23,107 bases of DNA from a virus. Each line of letters starts with the position of its first letter. Position 1 is the stretch's first letter. Both the position numbers and the translations under genes were made by a program. The stretch is from positions 1 through 23,107 of IMG/VR virus record IMGVR_UViG_3300047666_000509; one strand, written 5' to 3'. The notes below the pieces were generated by a model. The model saw only the letters and a program-made list of their open reading frames with translations. It made no database searches and was not told the origin of the DNA. Of the stretch, positions 6,414 to 12,376 are shown piece after piece.

Positions 6414-6710
6414 ATGAATAACAAATATATTTTAGCTAATGCAGAAAAAGCAAAAGGTGCAACTCATGTACTTGGCGGTAACTGTTACTGCAACGAGTAT
6501 GTACGTGAAGATCATGAATCAGATGGTTATGGTTATTTAACATACGTCAATAATGAAACAACAACAGAAGGCCATCGCTCACTAGCAGACATTAAGCGTA
6601 TTGTAGAGCTTGAACTTAGCGCTAGACGATTACTGGATGCAAGGACATTGGAATCTCAAGAAAATGCAATGGCAGAACTTGAGGAGCTGCTTGCGGAGCC
6701 TAAACCATGA
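6414..6710 (+). CDS. RSLADI-module protein, copy 1
   Basis: A 98-residue protein. Its middle carries RSLADIKRIVELE (residues 55-67), a module found in two more proteins in this window (12.4 kb plus strand, 19.5 kb minus strand). An acidic coiled-coil tail follows (ENAMAELEELLAEPKP). The N-terminal half (LGGNCYCNEYVREDHESDGY) is unique to this copy. A good ribosome site AGGTAGG precedes the start. Function unknown. Confidence 0.65.
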   Translation: MNNKYILANAEKAKGATHVLGGNCYCNEYVREDHESDGYGYLTYVNNETTTEGHRSLADIKRIVELELSARRLLDARTLESQENAMAELEELLAEPKP

Positions 6711-6898
6711 AACCAATTAAGTTCATGACAACCCCATTCAACCCTATTGCATACCACGACTTAAGCAATTACATGTCTGACATAGGCGAGCGCATAGGGT
6801 CAGCACCTAACCGTAGCTACATGCACCACATAAACCAGACTGGCTATACTCGTATAAGACAAACCAAAAGTTTAATTATAGTTGAGTGGATGGAATGA
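6707..6898 (+). CDS. Small hypothetical protein
   Basis: A 63-residue basic protein (MKPIKFMTTPFNPIAYHDLS ... IIVEWME). It overlaps the previous gene by ATGA. No motif recognised. Confidence 0.55.
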   Translation: MKPIKFMTTPFNPIAYHDLSNYMSDIGERIGSAPNRSYMHHINQTGYTRIRQTKSLIIVEWME

Positions 6899-6899
6899 T

Positions 6900-7094
6900 A
6901 TGGAGTTTACAATTTGCACCAAAGCAGCCTACTGCGACAGGAAAGGAGCCAAAAGGTTTCTACGCAAAAGAAGCCTGCAGTATAAACAGCGGACATATCG
7001 CTGCAATGTTTGCGGCTGGTATCACAACACATCATTGAACGCTGAAGAACGGCGATTAATTAAAGAATTTAACAGTGGAGAAAAAAACGAATGA
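6900..7094 (+). CDS. Small zinc-finger-like protein
   Basis: A 64-residue basic protein. Residues about 34-44 read YRCNVCGWYHNTS, a C-x2-C knuckle followed by His, with two more cysteines near the N-terminus (CTKAAYC) that could complete a zinc site. I chose the ATG at 6900 because the previous gene ends at 6898; a TTG at 6882 would add six residues. Small proteins of this form with a 'YRC..CG.WH.T' end are frequent in phage early regions. It may bind nucleic acid. Confidence 0.6.
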   Translation: MEFTICTKAAYCDRKGAKRFLRKRSLQYKQRTYRCNVCGWYHNTSLNAEERRLIKEFNSGEKNE

Positions 7095-7198
7095 AACCAA
7101 CTAAAACACAGGGCGAAATACAAGCCCATAAAGCTTTATTAACAATAGCTATATTTGCACTGATAGTTGTTAATGTTTATTTAGGGTGGGCATCATGA
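7091..7198 (+). CDS. Small single-span membrane protein
   Basis: A 35-residue protein with a soluble basic N-terminus (MKPTKTQGEIQAHK) and one membrane span (ALLTIAIFALIVVNVYLG). It overlaps both neighbours by ATGA. The charge pattern predicts the N-terminus in the cytoplasm. Function unknown. Confidence 0.55.
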   Translation: MKPTKTQGEIQAHKALLTIAIFALIVVNVYLGWAS

Positions 7199-7347
7199 GC
7201 GAGGCGTATTGGAAGGGCTATAATGACTTTAGAGTTGGAATTTATTCAACAGATGGATACTGTCACCCGTCGAGCCAAAAGGATGACTACAACAAGGGTC
7301 AGAATGATTCTGAAATGGATAAACAAAAAGGGTATGACGCAAGGTAA
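7195..7347 (+). CDS. Small hypothetical protein
   Basis: A 50-residue polar protein (MSEAYWKGYNDFRVGIYSTD ... DYNKGQNDSEMDKQKGYDAR) with two similar 'YxKGxxD' stretches at its ends, which may be an internal repeat. Overlaps the previous gene by ATGA. No family recognised. Confidence 0.5.
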   Translation: MSEAYWKGYNDFRVGIYSTDGYCHPSSQKDDYNKGQNDSEMDKQKGYDAR

Positions 7348-7392
7348 TTAATTAAACGTGATATCAATCTAAGTAATAACGGAGTAGATAAA

Positions 7393-7674
7393 ATGAAAGT
7401 TTTGGTAAATGGAAAGGTTCATGATGAGTCGGAACTTGTTGATGGCGTGTATTACAGGAAGCCCCTTAGAGCAATAAGAAAACTTCTAGTGCTAATTAAA
7501 ATAAAAGATAGAGAAATTGAAATAAAAGATAGCGAAATTGAAAGGCTAAAATTAACAGAAGCTTCTTTTGGTTTGCAGATTTGCGAAATATCCGAGCTTA
7601 GTCGCTCAGTAAATAAACTTACAGCGGAAAAAAGTAAATGGGCAAGAAATCATAAAAAGATGATATCAAACTAA
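7393..7674 (+). CDS. Hypothetical coiled-coil protein
   Basis: A 93-residue protein. The middle (about 33-55) is a heptad-like charged repeat, KIKDREIEIKDSEIERLKL, in which the 7-residue unit KDxEIEI is repeated at DNA level as well (aaaagatag.gaaattgaaa). The start has GGAG nine bases upstream. Last gene before the structured leader region. Function unknown. Confidence 0.6.
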   Translation: MKVLVNGKVHDESELVDGVYYRKPLRAIRKLLVLIKIKDREIEIKDSEIERLKLTEASFGLQICEISELSRSVNKLTAEKSKWARNHKKMISN

Positions 7675-7688
7675 AACAATAGTATAAT
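7660..7688 (+). promoter_or_regulatory. Promoter of the replication-gene leader
   Basis: A perfect -10 box TATAAT (7683-7688) with a weak -35 match ATGATA (7660-7665) at a 17-base spacing. The expected start near 7695 falls just before the first hairpin of the leader RNA described below, a placement that supports a real promoter. Confidence 0.5.
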
Positions 7689-7696
7689 ACTAAATG

Positions 7697-7794
7697 TGAA
7701 CTCCCCGTTCATAGTTATCTATCTGATACGCCCTGCTTGCTACCAACTTGCAGGGCACCTCCTTGGTAGGGATTTTCAGATAAATAATCAGATA
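7697..7794 (+). ncRNA. Candidate structured leader RNA with H-type pseudoknot
   Basis: This non-coding stretch holds a 5-bp hairpin (7697-7701 with 7707-7711), an outer stem TATCTG/CAGATA (7720-7725 with 7777-7782) and two interleaved 7-bp perfect helices: GCCCTGC/GCAGGGC (7730-7736 with 7750-7756) and CTACCAA/TTGGTAG (7740-7746 with 7763-7769). The order a-b-a'-b' with linkers of 3, 3 and 6 bases is sterically ideal for an H-type pseudoknot. It lies between a promoter and the replication gene start at 7812. I do not recognise a known riboswitch class; a cis-acting regulator is inferred. Confidence 0.6.
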
Positions 7795-7799
7795 AATAA
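7776..7799 (+). repeat. Tandem 12-bp duplication
   Basis: TCAGATAAATAA is repeated twice head to tail at 7776-7787 and 7788-7799, directly upstream of the ribosome site of the replication gene. Each copy contains CAGATA, so the outer stem strand at 7720-7725 can pair with either. Confidence 0.85.
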
Positions 7800-7811
7800 A
7801 TTAGGAAGATT

Positions 7812-8579
7812 ATGCATTACTACAAAAAAAATATCGGTGACTATCACAAAAAAGCTGGACGTTTATCCATCTTGCAACACGGTGCGTACAACCTATTAAT
7901 AGATTCGTGCTATGACCGTGAGTCTTTCCCAACGATTGATGAAGCTATTGATTGGGTTTGGGCTTCTTCAGAAGCTGAAGTTGACGCTGTAAAATTCGTT
8001 CTAAAAAAGTTTTTTCATGAGTCTGACGGCGTATATATACAGTCAAGAATTCAAGATGATTTGGAGAAATATCAGGCTAACAGTGTTACAAATAAACGCA
8101 TTGCTATTGAACGTGAAAGGAAGAGAAAGGAAACAGGGCGTGATGCAAATAGCACGAAGCGTGCTGGTGTCGTTAACGATTCGATTAACTTACCTGACGA
8201 AGCTACACCTAACTATAAACCATTAACTATAAACCAAGAACCATTAACTAATAACCAGTTAAAAGAAAAGACTACGCCAGTCAAGCTGGACTACTCAGTT
8301 TTGCAAATGACAGAACAGCAATCTAAAGATGTTGTTCGGATCAGGAGAAAAAACAAAGGTACGGCATTAACTCAATTAATCATCAACCAACTTGCTAAAC
8401 AATTCTTTCTAGCTGCTGAAAAGGGTTTTACGTTTGATGACTCATTAATTGAATGGGAAGTGCGCGGATGGAAATCATTTAAAGCTGAGTGGATGAAAAT
8501 AGACACCAGCGGCAACGGGCAATTCTCACACACCACCATGCAAAACATAGAAACCTTTAGAAACGTGGAGCTAGACTAA
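7812..8579 (+). CDS. DUF1376 replication initiation protein
   Basis: A 255-residue protein. Residues about 1-95 are a DUF1376 (YdaU-type) domain: HYYKKNIGDYHKKAGRLSIL, QHGAYNLLIDSCYDRESFPT and a winged-helix-like end KFVLKKFFHESDGVYIQSRI. A polar linker (100-165) leads to a C-terminal domain with WEVRGWKSFKAEWM. Proteins of this type take the place of lambda O in many phages and are thought to recognise the origin. A helicase-loader-like gene follows with an overlapping TAATG, as in an O-P pair. The ribosome site TTAGGAAG lies eight bases before the start and may be masked by the upstream RNA. The origin might lie inside the Lys/Asn-rich linker-coding DNA, where CCATTAACTA occurs at 8220-8229 and again at 8242-8251. 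Confidence 0.8.
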   Translation: MHYYKKNIGDYHKKAGRLSILQHGAYNLLIDSCYDRESFPTIDEAIDWVWASSEAEVDAVKFVLKKFFHESDGVYIQSRIQDDLEKYQANSVTNKRIAIERERKRKETGRDANSTKRAGVVNDSINLPDEATPNYKPLTINQEPLTNNQLKEKTTPVKLDYSVLQMTEQQSKDVVRIRRKNKGTALTQLIINQLAKQFFLAAEKGFTFDDSLIEWEVRGWKSFKAEWMKIDTSGNGQFSHTTMQNIETFRNVELD

Positions 8580-9139
8580 TGCAAAAATCAGATTCATTAA
8601 AATTCAAAGAGTTGCTAACAGGCGCAGGCGAAGAGTATAAAATTAAGTTCAGTGAAATTAGGTTACGCATGTGGTGGAAAATCTTAAATCAGTACACCAT
8701 CGAACAGGTTGAGGCTGGAATATACGCACACATGAGAGACCCAGATGCGGGTATGTTTGAATTAAAGACAGCTAGTATCATCAAGCATATTGACGGAACC
8801 AAAAAAGACAACACCGCCGACGAAGAATTTATAGCTCAAGCAGCTTGGTTGAGCATACCCAAAGCAATTGCTGGCTGCGGAGTCTATCGAGCGCCTAACT
8901 TTCATGACCCTATCACAGCGGCATGTGTAAGCGTTATGGGATGGAAGACACTATGCGCTATGACTGACAAAGATGCGGTTTGGAAGCAAAAAGAGTTCGT
9001 TGAGCATTACCAGAACTTCAGCAAGAAACCGTTTGACCAGCTACCAAATAACATTCAAGGGCTAGAATCCGTTAAGCAGCTTGAAAGTAATATGACAACG
9101 ATTTTAACTAAGTTAGAAAATTTAAAGGTAGAGAAATAA
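8579..9139 (+). CDS. Putative helicase loader / replication protein (lambda P analogue)
   Basis: A 186-residue protein with the pattern of phage replication proteins related to DUF6475: RMWWKILNQYTIEQVEAGIY (residues 30-49), HMRDPDAGMFELKTASIIKH, CGVYRAPNFHDPITAACVSV and a final coiled-coil tail. In its position behind a DUF1376 protein it would bring the host replicative helicase to the origin; no helicase gene is present in the window. It overlaps both neighbours (TAATG). The family link is by motif memory, the loader function by context. Confidence 0.65.
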   Translation: MQKSDSLKFKELLTGAGEEYKIKFSEIRLRMWWKILNQYTIEQVEAGIYAHMRDPDAGMFELKTASIIKHIDGTKKDNTADEEFIAQAAWLSIPKAIAGCGVYRAPNFHDPITAACVSVMGWKTLCAMTDKDAVWKQKEFVEHYQNFSKKPFDQLPNNIQGLESVKQLESNMTTILTKLENLKVEK

Positions 9140-9426
9140 TGAATCTTCCAAAATTATACAGGTCAGTTTACATAAAATTCAGCTCGTTAAGAAATGGCTT
9201 GGGCTGTGGTGGCGGTGTTATTTTTGATATTGATACGATGGTTATACAGCAATGCAGAAGGGTTAAAACCATAGGCGGTTGGAAGTGGCAAATGTGCAGT
9301 GTAGATAATCTTATGAAATGGGATTACATGGCTGAGACAGATCAGGAAGCTTTAGACGAATACACTGATGAAATAGAATTTGAAATGTCAGATTTTAAAT
9401 CATACATTTCTCAATTTAATTATTAA
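9139..9426 (+). CDS. Hypothetical phage protein
   Basis: A 95-residue acidic protein (MNLPKLYRSVYIKFSSLRNG ... DEYTDEIEFEMSDFKSYISQ) with a Gly-rich turn GLGCGGG. Its start is preceded by the recurrent junction AAAGGTAGAGAAATAATGA, an excellent ribosome site. No family recognised. Confidence 0.6.
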   Translation: MNLPKLYRSVYIKFSSLRNGLGCGGGVIFDIDTMVIQQCRRVKTIGGWKWQMCSVDNLMKWDYMAETDQEALDEYTDEIEFEMSDFKSYISQFNY

Positions 9427-9439
9427 AGGTGAATAAATA

Positions 9440-9646
9440 ATGAATAAGCAAAAGTTCTTTTACAACTACACTGCAAATAAAAAAAATGGATACGATAAGT
9501 TTTCTTACGGCATTATAACTGCAACGCCTGATGGTGATGGTGATATGGATTTAATTGATGAGATTTTTGAAAAGTTAAAATCTCTCGCCAAAGAAGACTT
9601 TCCTGACGCTGATAACATAAACATTACAGCATTCAATCGGGTGTAG
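9440..9646 (+). CDS. Small hypothetical phage protein
   Basis: A 68-residue protein (MNKQKFFYNYTANKKNGYDK ... DADNINITAFNRV). The pattern of an N-terminal 'FFYNYTA', a Gly-rich middle and a C-terminal 'INITAFNRV' resembles small beta-rich proteins seen in many phage early regions, function unknown. The ribosome site is in the junction AAAGGTGAATAAATAATGA. Confidence 0.6.
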   Translation: MNKQKFFYNYTANKKNGYDKFSYGIITATPDGDGDMDLIDEIFEKLKSLAKEDFPDADNINITAFNRV

Positions 9647-9680
9647 TAGCCAACACAAATAATTTAAAGGTAGAGAAATA

Positions 9681-9857
9681 ATGACTAAGCAAGAGGTGAT
9701 GAATTTAAATTTTGATCAACCAGTAAGCTACGCAGGTTTTGAAAATCTATCATTTAAAGGTAAGGATGAAAGGCACGTTTGGTTGATAGATAGTTTTGGC
9801 AATGAAAAACGTGTTTACATTGAACTTTTTATGAAGTATGGAAAGGTAGAGAAATAA
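9681..9857 (+). CDS. Small hypothetical protein
   Basis: A 58-residue protein (MTKQEVMNLNFDQPVSYAGF ... ERHVWLIDSFGNEKRVYIEL). It has the junction AAAGGTAGAGAAATAATGA both before its start and across its stop, so it is a single-gene cassette between two copies of that sequence; its last residues GKVEK are encoded by the second copy. The preceding helicase-loader gene also ends in KVEK for the same reason. Confidence 0.6.
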   Translation: MTKQEVMNLNFDQPVSYAGFENLSFKGKDERHVWLIDSFGNEKRVYIELFMKYGKVEK

Positions 9858-10273
9858 TGAATATTAAATTAGAAGATTTAAAAGCTGGGCAAAAAGTTTA
9901 CATTTGTGATTACCGTCAAGAGGATTTAAATAAAAAACCAATTAGAAATGTTCAGCCAATGCTGGTGCAAGTTGTTAGCAATGATGATTTACCAAAAAAT
10001 AAAACGGTTTATTACTCTGACGTACATTTTAGAATGATTAAAAATAAAGGCGAGGGGGTGACATCAAGAATTATTGCACCATTTGACAATACTGGATATC
10101 GATCCTACTCAGGTGTAATGCTTAATATTTTTGATAATTATGAAGAGTGTGCAGATTTATTTAAAGTGCAAATTGATGATGTTATTGAAAGGTTGGAACA
10201 TAAAAAAGAATTTGCTGTAATTGCTATACAACAAAGCATTGATGCAATGATCAAGTTAAAGGTGAATAAATAA
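9857..10273 (+). CDS. Hypothetical phage protein
   Basis: A 138-residue protein. The first 30 residues (LKAGQKVYICDYRQ) suggest a small beta barrel; residues 105-138 are helical. Its start overlaps the upstream stop (TAATG) within the recurrent junction, and its last residues KLKVNK come from the related junction AAAGGTGAATAAATAATGA. No family recognised. Confidence 0.65.
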   Translation: MNIKLEDLKAGQKVYICDYRQEDLNKKPIRNVQPMLVQVVSNDDLPKNKTVYYSDVHFRMIKNKGEGVTSRIIAPFDNTGYRSYSGVMLNIFDNYEECADLFKVQIDDVIERLEHKKEFAVIAIQQSIDAMIKLKVNK

Positions 10274-10458
10274 TGAGTGAAACAATCAGCATGACTTTAT
10301 TTTCAGGGCATGAATTTAAAGATATTCAAGAGTGTTTAGAGTCAATAGTAAGTTGCCCGATGCCAACCGAGGTATTTGACGCGTTTTTAAGCGAGTATAA
10401 AAAAACTGGTGACTTAGGTGTTGCTAGGTTTTTTGCTCAGTGCGAATGGGATTGTTAG
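10273..10458 (+). CDS. Small hypothetical protein
   Basis: A 61-residue acidic protein (MSETISMTLFSGHEFKDIQE ... VARFFAQCEWDC), coupled to the upstream gene by TAATG in a repeated junction. No motif recognised. Confidence 0.55.
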   Translation: MSETISMTLFSGHEFKDIQECLESIVSCPMPTEVFDAFLSEYKKTGDLGVARFFAQCEWDC

Positions 10459-10460
10459 TT

Positions 10461-10790
10461 ATGACTCACAACATAACACCAGAACAGCAAGTATTTGAAA
10501 ACCTGGATATCATGGCTTCAACATGGGCTTATCGGATTATGACTAAGAAGCTGAGTAACGATCAATGCAAGTTTGAGATAACGCAACAAGTCGAGAATAT
10601 CGAAGACATGCAAACCAGGGTTAGGAAGTATCTGAAGGCGGGGCTAGTTACTGAGCAAACTTACGCTAAAAAACTAGACCCTCAACTTTACAGGCTAAAA
10701 CAGCATGCTAAAGCGCCACCAGCACAAGCACAATCAACGTCAGGCTCAAAAGATGGGTTATGGAGTAAAAGTCTAGGGGGTAAGAAATGA
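10461..10790 (+). CDS. Hypothetical phage protein
   Basis: A 109-residue protein starting MTHNITPEQQVFENLDIMAS; residues 1-75 are helical, then a Pro/Ala/Ser-rich basic tail (KAPPAQAQSTSGSKDGLWSK) ends in GGKK. The start at 10461 was chosen because the upstream gene ends at 10458; an in-frame GTG at 10440 would overlap it without a ribosome site. It overlaps the following HTH gene by ATGA. Such pairing with an HTH protein allows a regulatory role, but no late antiterminator motif is visible. Confidence 0.6.
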   Translation: MTHNITPEQQVFENLDIMASTWAYRIMTKKLSNDQCKFEITQQVENIEDMQTRVRKYLKAGLVTEQTYAKKLDPQLYRLKQHAKAPPAQAQSTSGSKDGLWSKSLGGKK

Positions 10791-11029
10791 ATACAACCAT
10801 GAGGGCATACAGGCGCAGGAATGATATAGACATGGAATTGAAACCAAACTATCGAAAGGTGTGGGCTGATAGAATGGGTAACGTATTGCAGATGATTGGT
10901 TGCGGTTTAAGCCTTAAAGACATCGGCAAGCATTACGGATGCACAGGCACAAACATATATCTAGCTATGAAAGTCGAAGGGCATAGCATTCGAAGAGTTA
11001 GAGCTAATATGAAATTAAATAAACAATAG
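10787..11029 (+). CDS. Small helix-turn-helix protein
   Basis: An 80-residue basic protein with a helix-turn-helix at about residues 40-62: GLSLKDIGKHYGCTGTNIYL. The same layout ('GxxxKDxxKHYGxxxxxI') recurs in the protein at 11856-12152, so the two are probably paralogues. Likely DNA-binding. It ends just before a very strong promoter and might regulate it. Confidence 0.65.
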   Translation: MNTTMRAYRRRNDIDMELKPNYRKVWADRMGNVLQMIGCGLSLKDIGKHYGCTGTNIYLAMKVEGHSIRRVRANMKLNKQ

Positions 11030-11031
11030 TG

Positions 11032-11060
11032 TTGACAGTATAGTCGCTGGTGTATATAAT
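11032..11060 (+). promoter_or_regulatory. Perfect-consensus sigma-70 promoter
   Basis: TTGACA (11032-11037) and TATAAT (11055-11060) separated by exactly 17 bases, a full consensus match that is rare in natural DNA. Transcription would start near 11067 and read the small-gene region up to the terminator at 13630-13656. Confidence 0.85.
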
Positions 11061-11107
11061 AACTCCAAGGTTAAGGAATCAGCCAAGACCAAACAAATGA
11101 GAATATT

Positions 11108-11338
11108 ATGACTACATTTACAGCAACTAACGGAATGTTTAGCTATGAAGTCCAAGTAACCAAAAGCGTAAACTCTAAGAAATTTAAATTAAGAAGTACT
11201 AGCAAGGATTCGTCTCTTTACTCTAATGATGAAGATTTTAAAAAAGATATGTTTTTGGATTTTGGTTACTACGAAGCAAAGGGATTAAGTGAGTCTGGCT
11301 TTACTAATCAACAAATAAATCAGATGTTCAATGAATAA
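11108..11338 (+). CDS. Small hypothetical protein behind strong promoter
   Basis: A 76-residue protein (MTTFTATNGMFSYEVQVTKS ... ESGFTNQQINQMFNE). The first half looks beta-rich, the second helical. It is the first gene behind the perfect promoter and so is probably made in large amounts. Its leader ends in GAGAATATTATG, a form shared with the second leader at 11.5 kb. Function unknown. Confidence 0.6.
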   Translation: MTTFTATNGMFSYEVQVTKSVNSKKFKLRSTSKDSSLYSNDEDFKKDMFLDFGYYEAKGLSESGFTNQQINQMFNE

Positions 11339-11375
11339 ATCAATAAAAAAATATGATGATTGGATAAACTCTTAA
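11331..11375 (+). CDS. Possible 14-residue peptide
   Basis: A mini-frame MNKSIKKYDDWINS starts in an ATGAATAA overlap with the preceding stop, the same coupling seen at erf and at 22.9 kb. It may be translated, but at this length it may equally be chance. Confidence 0.25.
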   Translation: MNKSIKKYDDWINS

Positions 11376-11622
11376 TCATTAAAAACTATTTGCTGCTTCA
11401 TTCGTGACGCGCGCCCTACATGATGGGATGGACGGTGTATAGTGGCTAGCTTAATTAACCGCCCCTTAACTGGGGCCAACTCAAACAACTACAGAGAATA
11501 TTATGGGTGAGGATGACTTTTGCGATTTTATAGGTTGATTCTTATTAAGCAGAGTTTTAATCATAACATCATCAGGAATCAAACAGCCCTTCGGGGCCAA
11601 TCACTAAAATCGGGAGATTAAA
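11376..11622 (+). promoter_or_regulatory. Leader region with a diverged copy of the 11-kb promoter leader
   Basis: No sizeable gene lies here. The part 11427-11505 (TGGAC, GTATAGTGGCTAG, then CAGAGAATATTATG) is a diverged copy of the promoter-leader at 11032-11110 (TTGACA, GTATAGTCGCTGG, then GAGAATATTATG). It includes a hairpin GCCCC-TTAACT-GGGGC (11461-11476) and opens an 11-residue frame MGEDDFCDFIG (11503-11538). A second hairpin GCCC-TTCG-GGGC (11586-11597), with a stable UUCG loop, lies upstream of the next gene's ribosome site. A full-strength promoter is not evident in the copy. Confidence 0.45.
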
Positions 11623-11859
11623 TTGAATTTAGTATCAGTAGTAATTAAAGAAAAATACGGCTCAGTACCTAAAGCCAGTAAAGCGACAGGCCAGTACACA
11701 ACACAGCTTTATCGGTGGGTTAAAATGGGCGCATTAGTTGACCGTGACAATAACGTCTATCAGTATTCAGACGGCGCAACAGTTGACGGTGATGGCGAAA
11801 GCTTGATGTGTAAGGTTTATGTGTTAATCGGCAAGTTTACAAGGGAGTTAAATAAATGA
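11623..11859 (+). CDS. Cro/YdaS-like small DNA-binding protein
   Basis: A 78-residue protein starting at a TTG with GGGAG seven bases upstream. Residues about 9-37 (KYGSVPKASKATGQYTTQLY, then RWVKMGALVD) form a helix-turn-helix of the Cro/YdaS sort, where the 'GS...AS..TG...TQLYRW' spacing is typical. The C-terminal part is beta-rich. It may regulate the operon it sits in. It overlaps the next gene by ATGA. The TTG start implies reduced expression. Confidence 0.6.
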   Translation: MNLVSVVIKEKYGSVPKASKATGQYTTQLYRWVKMGALVDRDNNVYQYSDGATVDGDGESLMCKVYVLIGKFTRELNK

Positions 11860-12152
11860 TTCACAGACCAATAAGAGAACAAACCAAATTCTGGGACTCT
11901 GAAATGCGTAACATCTGGGATTTGGTGACTTTAAAAGGCTATCGAGCTAAAGACCTGGCCAAGCACTACGGCGTAAAACCTAATTCAATTTTAGCAGTGT
12001 TGTATAGGCGTGAAGTCAGTTTAGTTAGATGGCGTCATGATGCAGCAAATGGCAAGCCTTTCACATGGGAAAAGGCAAATCCATTTTCATTAAACGACAT
12101 CCACGCACATGTTTACAAGCAAGATAAATTATTAAGGGGGCAAGTAAAGTGA
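11856..12152 (+). CDS. Helix-turn-helix protein, paralogue of the 10.8-kb gene
   Basis: A 98-residue protein with a helix-turn-helix at about residues 29-50 (GYRAKDLAKHYGVKPNSILA) resembling that of the protein at 10787-11029. It ends in KLLRGQVK, a diverged version of the LKEQVK ending shared by the next three genes, because the gene-junction sequence encodes it. Probable DNA-binding protein. Overlaps both neighbours. Confidence 0.6.
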   Translation: MIHRPIREQTKFWDSEMRNIWDLVTLKGYRAKDLAKHYGVKPNSILAVLYRREVSLVRWRHDAANGKPFTWEKANPFSLNDIHAHVYKQDKLLRGQVK

Positions 12153-12376
12153 TGAAACCAGAAGAGTTGATAAACCTAGCTAAAGCAGAAACAGAAATGT
12201 TTGAACGTCCCGCGCGTCGTACGTCGTGTTTGATGGTAGAAATGATACAAGTTATGGTTGAACGTATTGCAGAGCTTGAAGAAGAGCTTAAGTTTCTTTA
12301 TGAGGTTGCATGTGAAGGGACCAACCCAGAGTGGCTACAAGAGCAAATAAACGCACTAAAGGAGCAAGTCAAGTGA
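12149..12376 (+). CDS. Coiled-coil cassette gene, first of array
   Basis: A 75-residue protein (MMKPEELINLAKAETEMFER...) with a coiled coil at VERIAELEEELKFLYEVA (about 37-54) and the common end NALKEQVK. I prefer the GTG at 12149, since the spacing from AAGGGGG equals that of the GTG starts of the next genes; the ATG at 12152 is an alternative. The 18-base word coding IAELEE (12266-12283) is repeated exactly at 13151-13168. Function unknown. Confidence 0.55.
   Translation: MMKPEELINLAKAETEMFERPARRTSCLMVEMIQVMVERIAELEEELKFLYEVACEGTNPEWLQEQINALKEQVK

Larger units (their letters stand above)
9121..10275 (+). repeat. Gene-junction repeats in the 9-10 kb region
   Basis: AAAGGTAGAGAAATAATGA occurs at 9124-9142, 9666-9684 and 9842-9860. 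A sister form, AAAGGTGAATAAATAATGA, lies before the starts at 9440 and 10273. Each copy includes ribosome site, stop and next start. Confidence 0.85.

Noticed and set aside
7760-7764. Minus-strand AAGGAGGT as a ribosome site for a gene reading left
   Set aside because: The only start nearby is a TTG giving 18 residues; the word is better explained as part of the plus-strand pseudoknot loop.
7696-7899. Plus-strand frame starting GTG in the structured leader
   Set aside because: It overlaps the replication gene in another frame, has no ribosome site, and the RNA structure accounts for the conserved-looking bases.
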